Source of the DNA: Pseudorasbora parva
Lineage: Eukaryota > Chordata > Actinopteri > Cypriniformes > Gobionidae
Direction: 5' to 3'
Length of the DNA stretch: 64,000 nt
Assembly (NCBI RefSeq): GCF_024679245.1
Contig: NC_090180.1
Span: 13,400,007-13,464,006, forward strand
The translations under genes were made by a program, and so were the position numbers. Positions 44,578 to 55,512 of this stretch are shown piece after piece. Positions within the stretch are counted from its first letter, which is position 1, and every line of letters begins with the position of its first letter. The notes beneath the pieces were generated by a model that saw nothing but the letters and a program-made list of their open reading frames with translations, was not told the DNA's origin and did not search any database.

Positions 44578-45473
44578 ATTCTTCAATTGGGGGAACTTTT
44601 ATGTCCCTGGGTTATACATTCATGTTAAATATATATAGATTATAATTACGTAGGCCTAGTATAGGTATTACAACTAGATATAGGCTAATTTACTCTAATA
44701 ATCTACTGAACTATTTATAATTTACTCTAATAATCTACTGAACTATTTATAATTTACTCTAATAATCTACTAAACTAAGTATAATGTAATATAATATATA
44801 ATACAAGCTAATGATATCGCTACTACATAAAACCAACACCTCAACACCAATGTAAATGCCTACTGCAAACCCCACAAGAGGCGCGAGGTTTCGAACCACT
44901 TTTATCCGGAAGCGATACTCAGAATGAAGCAATGACGTATTCAACAGAAAACGAGGCCTCGTTTGTCATCGTCACGTGATTTTCACGGAAACGATACAAG
45001 CCTCGAATCGGGGCTTCATCTGGAACGCCCCTTTTTGCTCGACACAAGCTCCGGAGCCTCGCTTCAGATGTCCCATCACTACCGCTACTTCTAGTCCTCG
45101 TCTGTCCTTTGTCCTCTGCCAGATTATTGACTTGTTTTGTACATGTCAGATCGCTCGACCTTGAAGATTGTGTCCTGTCCTTCCCAGTCTACATGTTTGT
45201 CTCGTCTACCCTAATTGTCCTACAGTGTTTGTGTGCATAACCTGTGCTCTCCAGCTCACCTGCCACTGAACGCTGTGATCGGCTCCTGACGCTCACCCGT
45301 CAACGGCCACCACTGCCTTTCTTTTATGGCGCGTACTCCGGGCCAAAATTATATGGCGTTCCGACGGGGTCTTTAATATGACTTTGCTACATTCACTCAT
45401 CTCAATGAACGTCTCACTCAACGTCTTAACCTTTTTTTTCTTCAGCTATGTATTCCATTCAATTTAAGACGCA

Positions 45474-45600
45474 GACGAGGCGTAGACGTGACGTAGATGT
45501 CACGCAGACGTCACGTAGACGTCACGTAAATCACGCGTGGCAGTGAAGTGTCCTCTCAGACGTTACGTGTCTTTCACGTGTAGCAGTGAAGTAATATTTA
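45474..45600. repeat. Degenerate ACGT-rich tandem repeat
   Basis: Repeated units of the form CACGTAGACGT / TCACGCAGACG run for about 100 bases, with at least six ACGTCAC or GTGACGT cores (CRE-like). A matching GACGTCTGCGTCTG block occurs near 45735. Confidence 0.65.
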
Positions 45601-46008
45601 TTTTTTCCGCTAACACGTAGTATAACACGCTGCTCAACACGGCTCAGTGCAGTGTGTCAGCGAATGCACAATTTACTTACTCTTCACTCATTGCTCTCAA
45701 TGAACGTGACATTAGCGTCTGTCTTATGCCGTGACGTCTGCGTCTGTGACTTTATTTGAGTGTGTGAATTCTTGTTTAATCCCACAAAGACAATATGTGG
45801 GGAAACGTTTTTGATAGCCTTTAGGCCTATACATGTATATATATATTAAAAGAATGAAATGTTTAAATTTACATGGCTAGGCCCTATATATTGTTTAGTT
45901 ATCAGCATATTTTTATTCCTAATGTTCAGCTTTAGATATTAGTTTTTGAACAGTTCATTTATTTAGCTTATTGTTCAATTACAGTTACGAAGGTTTTACT
46001 CAGTATAG

Positions 46009-46867
46009 CCGTCGCAAGGGCTGTGCAAGTGTGCGACCACACAGGGCATCGCGCAAAGTGAAGTGACCGCTGACTTGATGTAAAAAGCCAGTAGGCCCTA
46101 GTTAAAGTTTGTTTTTGTCCTTTAAAATACTATAATAATCATAAGACATAGACATAACTAAAAATGTGTACCGTGATGCTGTATTATTCTAGTAGCTACT
46201 TGTTCAAATTGTATTATCAACTTGCAATATTTTTCTTTGTGAGAAAGTGATTAATGGGCATATGTCACTCAGCGCGCCATCGCACTTCAGAGAGCTTTAT
46301 TCGGGTCAATCAAATTTTGATATATATTATTTTTGGGGTTGTTATTGTGTTTTTATCAGGTATAATTTTTATGCAATTACTGGTATGTAAATTAGAATAG
46401 AATACGGTAATAGAATAGAATAGAATGTCTGATATCCGATAGTAGCCTACATGCAAAAACTGTTTTGTGTTTATAATAGTTCTAGTTAATGTCCTATATG
46501 CCTCGCTACTTTACTGTATAGTTCGTCGATTGTTTATTTCTTTAGGCATATTTCTTCGTCGCAAGGGCTGTGCAAGTGTGCGACCACACAGGGCATCGCG
46601 CAAAGTGAAGTAACCGCTAACTTGTTGTAAAAAGCCAGTAGTTAAAGTTTGTTTTTGTCCTTTAAAATACTAGTTAAAAGACATAGACATAGCTAAAAAT
46701 GTGTACCGTGATGCTGTATTATTCTAGTAGGGGCCTACTTGTTCAAATTGTATCATCTAGTTGAATAACTTGCAATATTTTTCTTTGTGAGAAAGTGATT
46801 CATGGGCATATATGTCACTCAGCGGCATCGCACTTCACAGAGCTTTATTCGGGTCAATCAAATTCTG
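46009..46867 (+). repeat. Direct repeat pair of about 310 bp
   Basis: 46009-46318 and 46557-46867 share CGCAAGGGCTGTGCAAGTGT, ATGTGTACCGTGATGCTGTA and CTTTATTCGGGTCAATCAAA in the same order and orientation, with small indels. Between them are 238 unrelated bases. Unknown family, noncoding. Confidence 0.8.
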
Positions 46868-47094
46868 ATTTTGTCTGCCTCTGAAACCATAGATATTAGA
46901 CTACCGAAATCAGCGCTCATTGAAAAACGAAACGAAATTCATTTTTAAATAAAACATGCCTGACCCACTCCATGTCTTCAGACATATGCGCATCTTATGT
47001 ATTACACATGCTGTTTTTTGTTTTGTTTTACTAATTAACATATGAAATAAAATAAAAATATTATAGGCTATTATTTAAACATAGCCTATTTAAA

Positions 47095-47340
47095 CAGGCC
47101 ACGTTTTCTTTAACCCATGGGGACAAAGTTGCCGGCGCATTCTTATGGACATTGTCCTTTATGGCAGCGGATATAACTCACAATACAATATACATTTTTA
47201 GCCATGCAGATGTAACATAAACACGCCTATATGTCTCCTTCCATTAAAAATAATGGCTATTGCAGTGCTGGGATATACATAAACTTACCAACATAAGTTT
47301 CATTCTTTTTGGAATTACTTTCATGAGAGGGGAAAAAAAC
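47095..47340 (-). repeat. Fragment related to the 42498 hAT interior
   Basis: Contains TATGTCTCCTTCCATTAAAA and AATAATGGCTATTGCAGTG, the complement of the block near 42800-42835 of the hAT element. No termini present. Confidence 0.45.
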
Positions 47341-48639
47341 TTTTAGAAGCATTACAGTGGTTAATGGAAACATTCATTGAACATCAGTTTCAAACTTCTT
47401 GAACCCAATGCTGTTAAACTGAATATACGATTTTTTTATATTATTGTTAAATATCCACATAAACAACAATTGTTCGTCAATATAGATCCCCTTTAATGTA
47501 GCTACCCCTGGGCCTCACACATCACAGTATTATAAGACTTAGGCTATTTTATCATGCAAACTGTCCTGCCCATGGCTGGCCCTGACCAATTTGTTGCCCT
47601 AGCCAAAATTTTACTTGGTGCACCATATATCAAGGTTTAGCACTAAAAGTTATTGCAATTGTGGAAAAACTTTATTTCTTATTGTTGTTGATTTATATGA
47701 TGTCCAGTCCATTCTACCCCATCATTATATTTATGATATTATTACTTTTTAAAGACTGATGATAGTTAAACTATACAAAAATAGCACCTATGCCACATTA
47801 CAGCCTAAACTCAAATAGCAAGAGTAATTGCATCTCATTCATGCAGAAACTATTGAGAAGTGTTTGTTTTCCAGTAGATGGCAGCAATCTTCCACTAAAC
47901 TATACACAATTTTTTAAAAGAGCTAACGATGAGCTAATCTGAATACATTTTTAAGTAATGTTTCTGTATTACACATTTTTATGGCGTGTACCCCGGGCCA
48001 AAATTAAACATCCGTCCGACCGACCGATCGAACGTCTAACCGAACGTCTATCCGACCGTCTTGTCTGATGGAGCGGGTGACCCACGTGACGACCTGACGT
48101 GACGTCAACGTCTTGAAATTATGTCTTTTTTTTACCATTTATATATACAAGCTGATGTGTAAAGACTATACATTGACACTGCAGGCACTAAATACAGATA
48201 TATACCTAAAATAATACTCAACCATTTCCTGCTGTCTTTAAAGATGTTGTAGGCTATTTTAAGTCTTTCTTAGTGATTAACTAAAAAAGCTTGTATATCA
48301 TGACTTTCTCTGTTTTCCATGACAAAAGGAGCTAATGTTTCAAACTTTTAAACATCAGACTCACCTATTTTAACTGTACATCCATGCAGTGGGCTACTGT
48401 TAATTAATGTCTTTGTATTTTTCCATATTTTATGTATATGTACGTTAGGCTATATAATTTGCATGTAAACGTTAGCTCTTTTAAAAATTGTCAAACAGAT
48501 TAATTTTATATTGTTTGTTATTGTTTTACTTGTAAGAGTTAAAAGTTATATGTTAACAAGTTTTAATTTGTAAAGGTTCAATGTAATGGGACCATGCTGT
48601 CATTAATTGTCCATTTACTTTTCATGGTAGTAACACATT

Positions 48640-48815
48640 GACCCCCTTCAGGGGTCGCCACAGCGAATCATCTGCCTCCATCTGTTCCTATCCTCTGTAT
48701 CCTCTTCTCTTAGACCGACTACCTTCATGTCCTCCTTCACTACATCCATAAACCTCCTCTTTGGTCTTCTTCTTGACCTCCTGCCTGGCAGCTCTAACCT
48801 CAGCATCCTTTTACC

Positions 48816-48851
<36 letters not shown>

Positions 48852-49088
48852 TATTATTATTATTCACTATATATATCCAATATATTCACTCTCCACCCCC
48901 TGAACATGTCCAAACCATCTCAACCTGGCCTCTCTAACTTTGTCTCCAAAACATCACACATGTGCTGTCCCTCTGATGTACTCATTCCTGATCCTATCCA
49001 TCCTCGTCACTCCCAAAGAGAACCTCAACATCTTCAGCTCTGCTACCTCTAGCTCTTCCTCCTGTCTTTTCCTCAGTGCAACTGTCTG
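48640..49088 (-). mobile_element. 5'-truncated LINE fragment with target duplication
   Basis: Flanked by AGTAACACATT at 48629-48639 and 49089-49099. The minus strand encodes the C-terminal part of a LINE reverse transcriptase (arginine-rich RGRPKRR-type block, then VVKEDMK). A (TAA)n/(ATT)n expansion at about 48819-48865 interrupts it. A second copy is at 58985-59300. Confidence 0.75.
48819..48865. repeat. (TAA)n/(ATT)n microsatellite
   Basis: About 30 bases of AAT repeats run directly into TTA repeats, a perfect small palindrome, inside the LINE fragment. Confidence 0.9.
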
Positions 49089-49865
49089 AGTAACACATTA
49101 GGTTAAGATTATTCAATAAACACATTGTTTATTTTTACCATGATTTTGTCTCCTTCCTTCTGATATTTCAGACGATATTTCTGACAAAGTTTGCCTAACT
49201 ATACCTATATATATACCTATATAATAACCTATCTTACTTGCTGTTTAAAAAAAATCAACTAAAAAAAAAAATAGTATAGGCTAATATTTAAACATAGACT
49301 AATTAAATAGGCATTTTCTTTAACCCATGACAATAACAAACAATGTAAAATGAATCTGTTTGACAATTTTTAAAAGAGCTAACGTTTACATGCAAATTAT
49401 ATAGCCTAACGTACATATACATAAAATATGGAAAAATACAAAGACATTAATTAACAGTAGCCCACTGCATGGATGTACAGTTAAAATAGGTGAGTCTGAT
49501 GTTTAAAAGTTTGAAACATTAGCTCCTTTTGTCATGGAAAACAGAAAAAGTCATGATATACAAGCTTTTTCAGTTAATCACTAAGAAAGACTTAAAATAG
49601 CCTACAACATCTTTAAAGACAGCAGGAAATGGTTGAGTATTATTTTAGGTATATATCTGTATTTAGTGCCTGCAGTGTATAGTCTTTACACATGTATGTA
49701 TCAATGTATAGTCTTTACACATCAGCTTGTATATATAAATGGTAAAAAAAAAGACATAATTTCAAGACGTTGACGTCACGTCAGGTCGTCACGTGGGTCA
49801 CCCGCTCCATCAGACAAGACGGTCGGATAGACGTTCGGTTAGACGTTCGATCGGTAGGTCGGTCG

Positions 49866-50815
49866 TTATTTGGTACGTCGCTACAACGAATATGGTCCGG
49901 TCCGGTTAAGTCTTCACAACGTAACTGTGTTAACTGGGACCGGTCACCGGGGGGCGATCGAGGCCCAAAAGCTTCAGTTTCTGAGAGGGATACTGCAGGC
50001 TTGGTCACACCATGTGGCCATTATGGTCATAACCATACACTCGTAGCTCATGCATTGAATTTTCCTGCCCCCTCTACCTGTGCTGCCAGCTCAGATCTTT
50101 ACCCTCTGTGCTCCCTGCACAACCACATGCTGACAGCACAGATTTTCAGACAAAGATCACAAATGTGTCTACAATGATATTTTTACTATGTGGGTTGCAG
50201 TTTTTTATCTAGGGAACTACTAACCACAGTGAATGCCGTTCCATTTAAATCGATAGCCTGAAATGAACCCACAATCTGCATTAGTGGCCAAGATGCTTCA
50301 CTGTACTACCCTATGAAGAGACCCGAATAGTGCCAAAAGAATCACAAGATGTAAGAAATAGGCTTCAAAAAAGATATTTATTCAAGCGGATCTGCAAATA
50401 TATATGGCTAAGAGAAATAAAAGCAGGTTATCAGTAAAACACAGTCTTAAAAACTAGAACTGTTGTGTACTAAAACAGTACAAACTCTCCTCTGCATATG
50501 AGGACAGAGTTTACTAACCTTGTTCAAATATGTAATACCATGGCTGCAGAATTTCTATTGCACATTTTCTTGTTATTAGTCTATAATTTTATTAAAATGT
50601 TGCTGTGTTTAAATGTTTTTATTTGGTATTACAGCAGAAGATCGATTGCAGATACACTTTTATGCAAACAAATCAAAAACATCTTCAATATGCCTGAAAA
50701 ATAAAAAATAAAATAATGTAATAATAATTAATTATGAATATTAATTAGTAAAAAATAAAAAATAAACACACTCACAACTTCAACCCTATCCAGTGCTATC
50801 CAGAGGTAAAAGCAG
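49866..50815. other. Unclassified spacer
   Basis: A 135-codon ORF at 49770-50177 overlaps the inverted-repeat arm and has no recognisable similarity. The rest is AT-rich with nothing I can identify. Confidence 0.4.
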
Positions 50816-50931
50816 CACTGTAAAAAATAAAAACGGAAAATGTACTGGTATTTTTCTGCCAGTACATTATCCAGTAATTTTACGGAAATTTCCGTTGACC
50901 CTTATAACACAAACTAATGCAATGTGTAAAT

Positions 50932-52835
50932 CAGAAGTGGTAAAAATTTATACTCGAGTGAAAGTATATATACCTAAATAAAAAATTACTCCAGTAAAAA
51001 TAGAAAGTCCTCCATTCAAACATCACTTGAGTAAAAGTACAAAAGTATCAGATTAAAAACGTACTCAAGTACCAAAAGTAAAAAGTAAATATTCAAATTA
51101 ACTCAAGCGTGGAGAAGAAAATGCTACCCTAAATAAACCATGGCTATCAATCAGATTCAACTAATACATATATGATCCAGAATCAGATCCGGAGGCTGAA
51201 ATAAATTGAACAGGAGAAGCAACAACCTGTCAACATTGTGTGTGTTTACTCGTGGTTTGTGAGGACATGATTCGGTTTATGGACAATTGTATGCGACCAA
51301 ACCTTAGCAGTAGCAAGCAAAACGGTTTTGCTCGTCAGACTAGTGTAACGTTATACATAGAACAACAATAGAGTAACCGTTAGCGCATTTGAATGAAGAA
51401 GCACGCTTTGTGAGAACGCTAGGTTAATGTTCGGGTGGTTTTCAAACAAACTGACACCTATATTGGTCAGCTAAACAAATGTATTTAAACACACACCATA
51501 GATCGCATGCTCCATTGATAAATTAACTAACGTTATACACGATCGTGTTGTTTACTGATGTTTACTTACGCGACGATAGCCAACAACAGACATTTGAAGC
51601 AGTTTTACTCACCGCCTGTTTCCAAAGCATGACCGCAAACCTTTATCGTGGGACCGCTCCGTCGAAAACACACTTCTTTGGTAACAGTTGATTTCGTGAT
51701 GTCCTGTGACAGCAGTGACCGTGGAGATCCACTTTTGCGACAGGACCGAAGCGTATGTTGTGACGCTTCCCGTCATTTCTGCGTTCAAATCGGTTCAAAT
51801 GCAGCGCTGCGTTCCCGGAATGCTGTGCTGAAGCGTTGAAGTCGCTTGATGTCACCCATAGGAATAAAGAGGAGCGCGGTGCGACAGACGTGTTGCATGG
51901 ACTAGTGGATCTGCAGCACCTGAGAGCAGTGTTTATAGGCGGCGTGCATCTAGTCACGCGCACACACCCTTCCGGGAGAAGAGCCCGTACGGCCCATACA
52001 AGGACCTTCCGCTCTGTCGACGTCAAGCCGACCCAAACTCGAAAAAAACTCTCCGAAACTTGTGAGAAACCGGAAGGAGTATTTTTAACACAGAAATACT
52101 CCATCAAACGTCCAACATTAGTTTTTAAAACTTTGTCTATGTTTAGGATGGGAATCTAAGTCTTTAACAGTGTAAAAGGCTCAGTATGCATGAAACAGCA
52201 TTCCCCCCCCCCCCTTAATGATTAATTAAACAGACAACTGAGAGTCGGAATGCATGGCTTTGAATACATGAATTTACATTATTAGTTAATGTAATATGTT
52301 ATTAGGGAATTAATGATGTCATATTTAATTAATAGCAATTCATATATTACTTAATCTATTAATCATGTTGAATGTTCATTAGTTGCTGACGCAGTAATCA
52401 TTAATAAATGGTTTAGTTCTTCATTAGTAAAACATTAACTCATCTGTGAGTTATCTGTGCATTAGTTAGGCATGAATTAATGCATATCAGTACACCTGTA
52501 TTGTTTTCATAGGAAATAGTGTGCCGCAAAATAAAACGTTTGGGAAACACTGAGCTAACGTTAGTGTGGCAAACCTGACTTGTCAGCTTTTCCAAGTCTA
52601 TACCCGATTGGATCATCCATGACCGACCAGACCGGTTTGGAAAGCAAATGTAATAAATACTTGGAGCGGGGAATTGGAAAATGTATTGGTGTAAAAAAGT
52701 AAACTTTACCTTTAATATTAGTGGAGTAGAGTAAAAGTAGATGCAAATAAAATATACTCAAGTAAAGTACAGATCCCCCAAAAAATACTTAAGTAAAGTA
52801 TCAAAGTATTTTTACTTGATTACTTACCACCCCTG
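50932..52835. mobile_element. Tol2-like hAT transposon with exact 8-bp duplication
   Basis: Starts CAGAAGTGGTAAAAATTTAT and ends TACTTACCACCCCTG. It is flanked by GTGTAAAT at 50924-50931 and 52836-52843. The subterminal regions contain many ACTTGAGTAAAAGTA and AGTAAAGTA motifs, as in Tol2-type hAT ends. No transposase. It is itself interrupted by a TTAA element at 51098. Confidence 0.85.
51098..52218 (-). mobile_element. TTAA-flanked element family D, copy 3
   Basis: TTAA at 51098-51101 and 52215-52218. Reversed, it matches the 5' part of the 23720 copy (CATGGTTTATTTAGGGTA, TATAACGTTACACTAGTCTG, CGTCAAGCCGACCC). It lacks the nested insertion present at 24703. A 154-codon minus-strand ORF exists but is frameshifted in the other copies. 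Confidence 0.75.
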
Positions 52836-52949
52836 GTGTAAATACAGGTAAAACACCTGTAAAAAACTAATACGGAAAATTCCTTCATATTTATACAGTA
52901 CATTGTGCCCTATTTTTACTGACTTTTCTACAGTGAGGTAATGGAGGCA

Positions 52950-53800
52950 TGATACACATTAATCACAAGTTTGCAGAAAAGAAATAAAAGGGGACCAAAC
53001 TTTTTCAAATAATAGAATCTTTTCTTTTAGGGTAAACCTAATTCTTTCTAAATGTAGTGCACCAGTCAACTCTGTCAGCCATGATTTAAGAGTTGGAACT
53101 TCCTTTTTTTCCCAAAACATAAGAACAAGTTTTTTGATCCATACGAAACAAAATGTTGTTGTATCCGTGTAAGTCTCAAAAATTCTCCAAAGATTGTTAA
53201 TAGGATCTGGTTCAAAATAAATGCTCAATGAATCTGTAAAAACCTGAAACATTTTATTCCAGAAATTTTGTACTTTTGGACACATATCATAGGTATGAGA
53301 CATGCTGGCATCTAGAAAAATTACATTTATCACATAATGGATTCACTTCAGGGAATATTTTGTTCAATTTACACTTGGAATAATGAAGCCAACAGCACTT
53401 GAACTGAACAAGACAATGTATTGCATTAATAGAACACCTGTGGACAAGTTCAAGACTGCGTTATTTCAATATGAACTTCCACTGCAGGTTCCTCTTCCCA
53501 TGCAGGCAGATTTAATTTTCACATAAGGACTTTTCAACTGTTCTAAAGCTTTGTAAATGCATCCAGATAAATTTGTGTAGCAGTGACAAAATTAGGAATG
53601 TGAGACTTCACAAAGTCTCTAATTTGAAGGTAGGCTACCTAAATTATTACGAAATTATTAGAAGGAATCTAATATTTCTCAACAGTTGTTGCAAGGAAGC
53701 AAATTTACCATTCACATATAAATCACCTACCTTTTGTAAACCGACATTTTTCCACATTTCAAATGCACTGTCCAACATCGAAGGGCAAAAGAGGGGTTAG
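52950..53800 (-). pseudogene. LINE-1/Tx1-like ORF2 C-terminal fragment
   Basis: A 124-codon minus-strand ORF (53333 to 52959) reads SHTYDMCPKVQNFWNKMFQV and IRFTLKEKILLFEKVWSPF, typical of the C-terminal end of L1/Tx1-type ORF2 proteins. Upstream on the same strand (about 53400-53334) is a WLHYSKCKLNKIFPEVNPLC-like piece in the expected order. The remainder toward 53800 is degraded. No endonuclease or RT core lies in the window. Confidence 0.7.
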
Positions 53801-54495
53801 CCGAGATAGAGATCATTATTAACATTTTGCTAATGATTTAAAATAATATTCAAAATGTTTCTCCACATGGGTCATGATTCTTTCTCAGGGTAATACATAA
53901 AGGAAAGTACTGAGTTAACTTTCCATTACAGTACACCTGCATAGTAACAAGCACAAGAGCATCAACTTTAAGAAAAGTCAAGATAATTATACATTATATG
54001 GTTAAAACCCGGTTTATAAATCTTGATGGCCAGTTGGTGGATCAGAGAACAAATGTATTTTGTTAGAAGTAAAATTTGAATGGAAGCTCTTGAAGAACAC
54101 AACAGTTTAAACAAATAAATAATATCATATTCAGAGTCAGAGCAAGGGGTGTGCAGGGTGAAAAGGGACAATGTGAATGAGTCACATGAGGTTCAAAGGC
54201 TGATAAATGAGGTTACAAAAACAGAATTCCAATGAATGTCCCAAGATATCTTTATTTACCTGTGTGACGGGATCTCCAGAGTTGCAAAAGCTTATATTAT
54301 ATGCAGCCAAATTCATTAAACAAATCAAAGTCATATTGTCACGGGTGGTTGCAGGATGGCAGACGAATACGATGATTATAGGATTACAATGCAAAGTTTA
54401 ATGCAGAAAATATAAATGATATCAGACTGACAGGAGCAACACACTAACTGTGAGAGTAGACCAAACAAAGACAGACTGTAAAGGGAGAACTAAAA
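53801..54495. other. Unclassified spacer
   Basis: AT-rich; ORFs on both strands at 54182-54401 have no recognisable similarity. Nothing else seen. Confidence 0.4.
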
Positions 54496-54497
54496 TA

Positions 54498-55505
54498 CTG
54501 GCTGCGTCCGAATATCTAAGCAGCTGACTTGTTGCCTTACTGACTTATCAGACAATAACTTGAAAGGCAGCGTTTGTGCATGAAGGCAACTCACAAAACT
54601 GATTTGGACTGATTTCTAAGGCAGTGTAACAGTTTAATGAATTACAGCAAAACAGAGAGCGCTTTGAGAACTAAACAAATATTTAATTACTAGGCCTACA
54701 TTAATAATTTCTCGCTAGAAATGACATCAGAAGTGGAAAATGTTGGTCAAAATTGTGCATTTACAGACAATTTAACCAGTAAACACAACTTTCGTACACC
54801 ATCTTTTTTCCCTATAGCTCAGTGGAACCTCTACATTTAAAGGAAGTACACATGCATTATAAGCAATGACGGTATCTCAGGAGAGAGGAAGTGAAGCTAA
54901 CATTACACTCTAATTTATTTTTATTTTTTTGTTGGTTTAACTTAAAAAAGTAAGTAACCTGGTTGCCTTAAAATTTTGAGTTTATTGAAATTACAAATTT
55001 GAGTTGATACAATGAAGGAATTTGTTTAATAAATAGAAACTCAAAATATTATTGTATCTGAACCACATAAAATGTGATAAATCATGAAAATAGCACTATT
55101 TGGCATGTTGCACTGCCTCATCAGAAATAAAACACACACAATTACCCAATATGCTTACAAAATCTTTTAATAATATTTTAATAAAGATTGTCGAATCTCA
55201 AAAAATTTTCATTGTATTTACTCAAAATTTTAATTTCAATGAACTCAATTTTTTAAGGCAACCAAGTAACTTTTTTCTAAATAATTTTTTTACAGTGCAG
55301 GAACACAAAGGAACACATGATGAGAATGAAAATGAACTAAATGTCCATGAAAACTAAGACGAACTGAAGATAGCCTATACTTTTTGAGTCACTCAGAAAG
55401 TTTTTACTGAAGATCATTAAACCGTTATGCTGCCTCAGAAGCCTGAAATCAGTTTCGTGAGGTAGCCTACCTTTGTGCAGAAATCCTGCCTGCAGAGTCA
55501 CGGCC
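54498..55505. repeat. Foldback repeat with nested CACTC/CAGTG unit
   Basis: The outer arms include ACTCACAAAACTGATTT near 54588 and the complement GAAATCAGTTTCGTGAG near 55445. Inside, 54906-55297 starts CACTCTAATTTATT and ends TTTTTTTACAGTG, with motifs such as GGTTGCCTTAAAATTTTGAG and its complement near 55240, like a small CACTG-type unit. Confidence 0.4.
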
Positions 55506-55512
55506 TACGTTT

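Larger units (their letters stand above)
42498..45081. mobile_element. hAT-type transposon with exact 8-bp target duplication
   Basis: It starts TAGTGATGGGCA and ends TGTCCCATCACTA, flanked by CCGCTACT at 42490-42497 and 45082-45089. It is 2584 bp, contains (TG)n at 42904-42931 and two (TA)n tracts. No transposase ORF is recognised. Two GC-skewed inner blocks, TTTCCATTGCAGATTTGCGA near 42627 and the complementary TTTTGCGAAAATGTCC-type block near 44055, suggest another small inverted repeat inside. Confidence 0.8.
38041..45318 (+). mobile_element. LTR-like repeat, second copy split by two transposons
   Basis: Pieces 38041-38082, 42374-42497 and 45082-45318 join into the same unit as 26700-27241 in opposite orientation. 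The interruptions are a CACTG element (38083-42373, TA duplicated) and a hAT (42498-45081, CCGCTACT duplicated). The unit ends abruptly near 45318 after CCACCACTGCC. The LTR identity is inferred. Confidence 0.6.
48017..49865. mobile_element. Foldback element with ~510-bp near-identical arms
   Basis: Arms 48017-48521 and 49331-49865 are inverted complements with only scattered differences; the right arm has an extra ~26-base tandem copy near 49680. Each outer end carries clustered GACCGTC / GAACGTC units and GACGTCA motifs. The ~800-base spacer contains a LINE fragment. A 25-base motif just outside the left arm (TATGGCGTGTACCCCGGGCC at 47980) also occurs near 45327, perhaps an element end. Unclassified. 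Confidence 0.75.
50816..52935. mobile_element. CACTG-ended element hosting a Tol2-like hAT
   Basis: It starts CACTGTAAAAAATAAAAACG and ends TTTTCTACAGTG, with AG on both sides as a possible 2-bp duplication. Only about 215 bases are its own; the remainder is the inserted hAT. It appears related in style to the CACTG element at 38083. Confidence 0.6.

Noticed and set aside
49770..50177. 135-codon plus-strand ORF
   Set aside because: Its first part is the inverted-repeat arm; no recognisable domain.
51643..52107. 154-codon minus-strand ORF in the TTAA element
   Set aside because: Homologous DNA in the copies at 11560 and 23720 is frameshifted and has stops; similarity is at nucleotide level only, so no protein is supported.
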